From: Chloroflexota bacterium
GTDB taxonomy: Bacteria > Chloroflexota > Anaerolineae > Anaerolineales > E44-bin32
Direction: 5' to 3'
DNA length: 9,590 nt
Assembly: GCA_026390045.1 (NCBI GenBank)
Contig: JAPLGR010000197.1
Span: 1-9,590, forward strand
A program made the position numbers and the translations under genes. A model generated the notes under the pieces. That model ran no database searches. It was not told the origin of the DNA and was given only the letters and a program-made list of their open reading frames with translations. This document shows, piece by piece, positions 6,079-9,590 of this stretch; position 1 is the first letter of the stretch; every line of letters starts with the position of its first letter.

Positions 6079-7029
6079 ATGCAGACGGGCAAGGCTTCCT
6101 GGCTCAGGCTGCGCACACCGGTGTTGTGGCTGGCTCTGCTGGCGGCGATGGGAACGCTGTCGCTCTACGCCTCACCCTACACCGTCATCATGGTCACCAA
6201 CATCCTGATGTACGTCATCCTGACCGTGAGTTGGGTGCTCTTCTCTGCGCCCACGGGCTACATCTCGTTGGCGACGGCCGCCTTCTTCGGGGTGGGCATC
6301 TACACTTCGGCCACCCTGGGGGGGCAACTGCCGCTGCCGCTGATCATCCTGACGGCGGGCGTGGCGAGCTTCGTCCTGGCGGCGCTTGTTGGCGCCCTGA
6401 CGTTGCGGCTGAAGGGCGTGTACTTCGCCTTCTTCACCTTTGGATTGGTGGAGCTCATCAAGCATCTGCTGCTGTGGTATGAAGTCAGCGTGACGGGCGT
6501 CCGGGGCCGGTTCGTTGTCTCCGCGGACAACGTCACGATCTACTACATCATCCTCGGCATCCTCGTGATCCTGCTGTTGACGAGCTACCTGATCCGGCGC
6601 TCTAGAGTTGGGCTGGCGCTGCAGGCTATCGGAGAAGGCGAAGACGCCGCGGCTCACACCGGCATCAACGTCAGCGCTGTAAAGACATTCGTCTTCGCAC
6701 TCAGCGCGGTCTTCGCCGGGGCGGCCGGGGCGGCGATGGCCACACGCTGGGGCTACGTCGACCCCTACATCGCCTTCGACTACCTCTTCTCCTTCACGGC
6801 GGTCGCGATGGCGGTCTTCGGCGGCTTGGGGCGATTCGAGGGACCGATCCTGGGGGCAGTGGTCTTTGCCTTCCTGAGAGAGCTCCTCATCACGCGATTC
6901 CCCTACGTCTACATGCTGGTCATGGGCTCCGTGTTGGTTGTGACCATCCTGTACCTGCCCCAGGGTCTGGTCCAGTTGGCGCAGAAGTCGACGTGGCGCA
7001 GACTGAGAGGCCATCGTGAGCCTGCTTGA
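6079..7029 (+). CDS. livM: Branched-chain amino acid-type ABC transporter permease (LivM-like)
   Basis: A 316-residue polytopic permease, the second membrane subunit that pairs with the LivH-like protein. The family block GYISLATAAFFGVGIY (60-75) is clear, as is LRLKGVYFAFFTFGL soon after. The ATPase-contacting loop contains RRSRVGLALQAIGEGEDAAA before the TGIN turn, and the C-terminal AVFGGLGRFEGPILGA segment is typical of LivM. The short positively charged N terminus is followed by a hydrophobic helix from about residue 14. Start ATG 6079 follows the upstream TAG by four bases and has GGGGAGG (6065-6071) as ribosome-binding site, so the two permeases are translated together. The last 14 bases overlap the next gene. 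It lacks the long N-terminal extension of Escherichia coli LivM, as do many homologues. Confidence 0.92.
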   Translation: MQTGKASWLRLRTPVLWLALLAAMGTLSLYASPYTVIMVTNILMYVILTVSWVLFSAPTGYISLATAAFFGVGIYTSATLGGQLPLPLIILTAGVASFVLAALVGALTLRLKGVYFAFFTFGLVELIKHLLLWYEVSVTGVRGRFVVSADNVTIYYIILGILVILLLTSYLIRRSRVGLALQAIGEGEDAAAHTGINVSAVKTFVFALSAVFAGAAGAAMATRWGYVDPYIAFDYLFSFTAVAMAVFGGLGRFEGPILGAVVFAFLRELLITRFPYVYMLVMGSVLVVTILYLPQGLVQLAQKSTWRRLRGHREPA

Positions 7030-7735
7030 AGTAGAAGGGATCACCAAGAACTTTGGCGGACTGGCGGCGGTCTCCCACGTCGACCTCCGAGTGGATGAAG
7101 GGGAAGTCGTCGGTTTGATCGGGCCCAATGGAGCGGGCAAGACCACTTTGTTCAACCTGCTGTCGGGTGCACTCAAGCCCAGTTCTGGAGCCATCCGTTT
7201 CCGCGACGAGAACATCACCGGCCTGAAACCCCACCAGATCTGCCATAAGGGGCTGGCGAGGACCTTCCAGTCAGTCAAGGTCTTTGGCGGGATGACAGCC
7301 TCTCAGAATGTCCTGGCCGGCGCGATCTTCGGGGACCGGGGCCAGATGTCCCCTAAGCAAGCGGGCAAGGAAGCAGCGAGGCTGCTGGAGTTCGTGGGTC
7401 TGTCGGCTGTCGCCGCAGCCCCCGCTAGGGATCTGACACTGGCGAATCAGAAGCGATTGGAAGTGGCCCGAGCCCTGGCTACCAAGCCCAACCTGCTCTT
7501 GATCGACGAGCTGATGGCCGGGCTCAACCCCACCGAGGTGGCCCAGGCTATGGATCTGGTGGCCGCGATCCGGAAGCAGGGGACCACCGTCTTGATCATC
7601 GAGCATGTCATGAAGGCCATTATGAGCATCTGCGACCGGATCCTCGTGCTCCATCACGGGGAGAAAATCGCTGAAGGAACTCCGCAGGAGATTGCCACCA
7701 GTCGAACCGTCGTCGAGGTGTACCTGGGAGAGTAG
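7016..7735 (+). CDS. livG: Branched-chain amino acid-type ABC transporter ATP-binding protein (LivG-like)
   Basis: A 239-residue cytoplasmic ATPase subunit, slightly shorter than the roughly 255 residues of E. coli LivG. Motifs in order: Walker A GPNGAGKTT (36-44), Q-loop at RTFQ (Gln85), signature region LTLANQKRLE (140-149), Walker B LLLIDE (160-165), D-loop GLNP (169-172) and switch His197 in IIEH. The signature departs strongly from LSGGQ, but LANQ/LAxxKRLE forms occur in LivG proteins, so ATPase function is not excluded. GTG 7016 lies within the end of livM (14-bp overlap) with GAGAGG (7005-7010) just upstream, and it puts the conserved LLEVEGITKNFGG strand at the N terminus. It would form a heterodimer with the next gene's product to power the LivHM-type channel. 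Confidence 0.92.
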   Translation: MSLLEVEGITKNFGGLAAVSHVDLRVDEGEVVGLIGPNGAGKTTLFNLLSGALKPSSGAIRFRDENITGLKPHQICHKGLARTFQSVKVFGGMTASQNVLAGAIFGDRGQMSPKQAGKEAARLLEFVGLSAVAAAPARDLTLANQKRLEVARALATKPNLLLIDELMAGLNPTEVAQAMDLVAAIRKQGTTVLIIEHVMKAIMSICDRILVLHHGEKIAEGTPQEIATSRTVVEVYLGE

Positions 7736-7739
7736 TGGC

Positions 7740-8444
7740 ATGCTGCAGATTGTCGATGTCAGCGCTCGCTACGGGAAGACCCAAGTCCTGTGGGATGTCG
7801 ACCTGGTGGTGAATCAAGGCGAGATCGTCGCCCTGGTCGGTTCCAACGGGTCCGGGAAGACGACGCTGCTCAAGGCCATCTGCGGGCTCTTGCCCCTGTC
7901 CTCAGGCCGCGTGGAGTTCCTCGGCCGGCGGATCGACGGCCTGCCCCCTCACGCAGTCGTGGACCAGGGGATCTCGCAGGTCCCTGAAGGCGGCAGGCTG
8001 TTTCCGGACATGAGCGTTCGCGAGAACCTGGAGATGGGCGCCTATCCGTCGCAAGCATGGGGACGGCGGAAGGAGACGCTGGAGAAAGTCTTTCAGGTCT
8101 TCCCCATCCTCAAGGAAAGGCAGCGGCAGCTGGCCAAGACGCTGAGCGGCGGGGAGCGGCAGATGCTGGCGATGGGCCGTGCCTTGATGTCGGGCCCAAG
8201 GCTGTGTCTGTTGGACGAACCATCGTACGGCTTGGCGCCGCTGCTGATTGCAGAGGTGTTCCGGATCGTCCGAGGTTTGCGCGATGCGGGGGTCACCGTC
8301 TTGCTCATCGAGCAGAACGTGAAGCACACGCTGGAGACCGCCGATCGCGCCTACGTGCTGGAGAGCGGTCGCGTCAGCTTGGAAGGAAAGTGCTGCGACC
8401 TGCTGCAGACCGACTACGTGAGGAAGGCGTACCTGGGGCTATAG
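7740..8444 (+). CDS. livF: Branched-chain amino acid-type ABC transporter ATP-binding protein (LivF-like)
   Basis: A 234-residue ATPase subunit, matching LivF length (about 235). It has Walker A GSNGSGKTT (34-42), the LivF-typical QVPEGGRLFPDMSVRENL segment (80-97), a canonical signature LSGGERQ (135-141), Walker B LCLLDEP (155-161) followed by SYGLAP, and the EQN switch (191-193) that replaces histidine in LivF proteins. The usual SLGLAP after Walker B has Tyr in place of Leu. ATG 7740 is four bases after the livG stop, with GGGAGAG (7726-7732) as ribosome-binding site; a start at 7692 inside livG is rejected because the conserved MLQIVDVSARYG begins at 7740. It completes a five-component importer, with no second binding protein in view. 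Confidence 0.94.
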   Translation: MLQIVDVSARYGKTQVLWDVDLVVNQGEIVALVGSNGSGKTTLLKAICGLLPLSSGRVEFLGRRIDGLPPHAVVDQGISQVPEGGRLFPDMSVRENLEMGAYPSQAWGRRKETLEKVFQVFPILKERQRQLAKTLSGGERQMLAMGRALMSGPRLCLLDEPSYGLAPLLIAEVFRIVRGLRDAGVTVLLIEQNVKHTLETADRAYVLESGRVSLEGKCCDLLQTDYVRKAYLGL

Positions 8445-8540
8445 GCTTGATGGCCTGAGATGGTCCGGGGATTCGGGTGACCACCCCGTTCCCAGAATGA
8501 ACACCGAGGGCACCGCGGATCGGAAAACGGCCTGCGGCCG

Positions 8541-8556
8541 GCCTCCTTTGCCGGAG
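8541..8556 (+). repeat. Hairpin-forming direct repeat, copy 1
   Basis: GCCTCCTTTGCCGGAG matches copy 2 (8698-8714) except for one missing G after the CTCC half. CTCC and GGAG can pair around a TTTGCC loop. It directly follows another hairpin (8528-8540). Confidence 0.5.
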
Positions 8557-8697
8557 CGGGGACGGCTGAGCCGACTGCCCAACGGGGGGTATCCCGGGGG
8601 AAGGATCGGGCCGCCGGGACCGTTGTCTGGGGAGCCGCCGAAGGGGCCCTAGGCCATTCACCGCCACCCGGTGCCCGGTGCGTTCGCCCCTGCATTC

Positions 8698-8714
8698 GCC
8701 TCCGTTTGCCGGAG
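8698..8714 (+). repeat. Hairpin-forming direct repeat, copy 2
   Basis: GCCTCCGTTTGCCGGAG is copy 2 of the repeat. With the following G it forms a six-bp stem, CCTCCG (8699-8704) and CGGAGG (8710-8715), around TTTGC. It ends 25 bases before the dehydrogenase ATG and could be an operator half-site pair or an RNA hairpin. Confidence 0.5.
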
Positions 8715-8740
8715 GTCATGGAGGGGCCGGGAGGAGCGAG

Positions 8741-9590
8741 ATGGAGATCAAGGCCGCCGTCGTACACCAGCCAGGGGGAAGCTTTGTCATCGAACGACTG
8801 CAACTCAGTGATCCGAACGACGACGAGGTCGTGGTCCGGATCGCGGCGGCAGGCATCTGCCATACGGATCTGGCCGGCCGGGATATGCACCTGCCGATTC
8901 CGCCCCCGCCAAGCGTATTCGGCCACGAAGCGGCTGGGGTAGTCGAACGAGTGGGGGCGCGGGTGACGAAGGTCAAGCCGGGCGATCATGTGGTGCTGGC
9001 CTGGGACTACTGCGGGACATGCAGTTCATGCAGGTCAGGCAGGCCGCTCTCCTGTCTCGACTTCTTCCTGCACAACTTTCATGGCTCTCGTCCGGATGGG
9101 TCCCCGACCCTGCACAAGGGCGATCAGGTCATCCACGGTTCCTTCTTCTATCAGTCCTCCTTTGCCGACTATGCCCTGGCCAACGAACGGAACGTGATCA
9201 AGGTTCGGGAGGACATCCCACTAGAGACCCTCGCCCCGTTGGGATGCGGCGTGATGACCGGCGCCGGCGCAATCATGAACTCGCTCCATCCGAGGCCAGG
9301 AAGCTCCATCGCTATCTTTGGGGTCGGCAATGTGGGCATGAGTGCCGTTCTCGCCGCGGTCGTGTGCGGCTGCACCACCATTGTGGCTGTGGATGTGCAC
9401 GCGAATCGCTTGAAGCTGGCCAGGGAACTCGGAGCCACGCATACCGTCAACGCGGCTGAGGTGGACCCGGTTCCGGCCATACTGGACATCACGGGCGGAG
9501 GCACGCAATTCAGCCTGGAGTGCGTCGGGAATCCCAAGGTTCTTCGGCAGGCGGTGGATGTTCTGCCCCGCCTCGGAGTCTGCGGGCTGA
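8741..9590 (+). CDS. Zinc-dependent aryl/benzyl-alcohol dehydrogenase-like protein, 3' partial
   Basis: The frame is open from ATG 8741 to the window edge, giving 283 residues of an expected 365-375. It is a medium-chain zinc alcohol dehydrogenase, NAD-dependent interconversion of alcohol and aldehyde. Catalytic zinc ligands are Cys40 (GICHTD, 38-43), His62 with Glu63 (GHEAAG), and Cys169 (PLGCG, 166-170). Structural zinc cysteines are 91, 94, 97 and 105. The nucleotide fold has GVGNVG (194-199), and Asp218 ending the second strand favours NAD over NADP. The NFHGSRPDGSPTL stretch (112-124), FFYQSSFADYA (135-145) and the PLGCG-TGAGA run (166-177) resemble benzyl-alcohol dehydrogenases as I remember them. 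GGGAGGAG (8729-8736) is the ribosome-binding site. An aromatic alcohol or aldehyde substrate is inferred; with the upstream module it could process a side chain of a methoxylated aromatic. The 296-bp gap leaves open independent transcription. Confidence 0.88.
   Translation, partial: MEIKAAVVHQPGGSFVIERLQLSDPNDDEVVVRIAAAGICHTDLAGRDMHLPIPPPPSVFGHEAAGVVERVGARVTKVKPGDHVVLAWDYCGTCSSCRSGRPLSCLDFFLHNFHGSRPDGSPTLHKGDQVIHGSFFYQSSFADYALANERNVIKVREDIPLETLAPLGCGVMTGAGAIMNSLHPRPGSSIAIFGVGNVGMSAVLAAVVCGCTTIVAVDVHANRLKLARELGATHTVNAAEVDPVPAILDITGGGTQFSLECVGNPKVLRQAVDVLPRLGVCGL

Larger units (their letters stand above)
8445..8740 (+). other. Intergenic region before the alcohol dehydrogenase gene
   Basis: This 296-bp G+C-rich gap is the longest in the window and separates the transporter genes from the dehydrogenase. 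It contains a CGGCC-TGC-GGCCG hairpin (8528-8540), not followed by a T-tract, plus the repeated hairpin annotated separately. A promoter for the dehydrogenase could lie here, but no -35/-10 pair was recognised, and no credible protein frame fills it. Confidence 0.5.

Noticed and set aside
8501..8535. T-box-like string AGGGCACCGCGG upstream of the dehydrogenase
   Set aside because: The essential TGGN that pairs with the tRNA acceptor end is missing, there is no specifier stem or T-tract, and the downstream gene is not an amino-acid gene.
8445..8740. Cobalamin riboswitch or other known riboswitch in the 296-bp gap
   Set aside because: No B12-box-like conserved core was recognised; the hairpins seen are short and not arranged like a known class.

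Overview
The window is a G+C-rich bacterial segment read entirely from the + strand. It holds ten gene-sized coding regions in one direction with short gaps or overlaps, so it looks like one operon or two adjacent ones. The first gene enters from the left edge and the last runs off the right edge. The solute-binding lipoprotein has a twin-arginine signal, a lipobox and an Ala/Pro/Thr-rich linker, a style I associate with Chloroflexota (Anaerolineae or Dehalococcoidia). With the corrinoid/tetrahydrofolate chemistry this suggests an anaerobic Chloroflexota-like organism. That assignment is an inference; there is no rRNA or marker gene in the window.

Layout. Bases 1-3542 are a methyl-transfer module: a DUF1638 protein (5' partial), a methyltetrahydrofolate:corrinoid-type methyltransferase (AcsE/MtgA/MtvA-like), a free-standing corrinoid protein with the DxHxxG motif, and a 447-residue uroporphyrinogen-decarboxylase-fold (URO-D) methyltransferase. 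Bases 3744-8444 encode a complete branched-chain-amino-acid-type (Liv/HAAT) ABC importer in the order binding protein, permease, permease, ATPase, ATPase. Bases 8741-9590 encode the first 283 residues of a zinc alcohol dehydrogenase that resembles aryl/benzyl-alcohol dehydrogenases.

How they could work together. The binding protein and LivHMGF-type transporter would import a methylated compound. The URO-D-type protein would be methyltransferase I, moving a methyl group from substrate to Co(I) of the corrinoid protein. The pterin-binding protein would be methyltransferase II, passing the methyl to tetrahydrofolate for the Wood-Ljungdahl or one-carbon pathway. The dehydrogenase would oxidise or reduce an aromatic alcohol/aldehyde side chain. 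My favoured reading is uptake and O-demethylation of methoxylated aromatic compounds. The substrate is not proven by the sequence, and other methyl donors such as methylamines, betaines or thioethers remain possible.

Non-coding parts. The 156-bp gap between the binding-protein and first permease genes holds a perfect 12-bp inverted repeat enclosing smaller hairpins and flanked by a 7-bp direct repeat. The 296-bp gap before the dehydrogenase holds a near-identical hairpin-forming repeat twice. A 20-codon ORF with its own Shine-Dalgarno overlaps the binding-protein start as ATGA. No tRNA, rRNA, CRISPR array, transposase or convincing T-tract terminator was seen.
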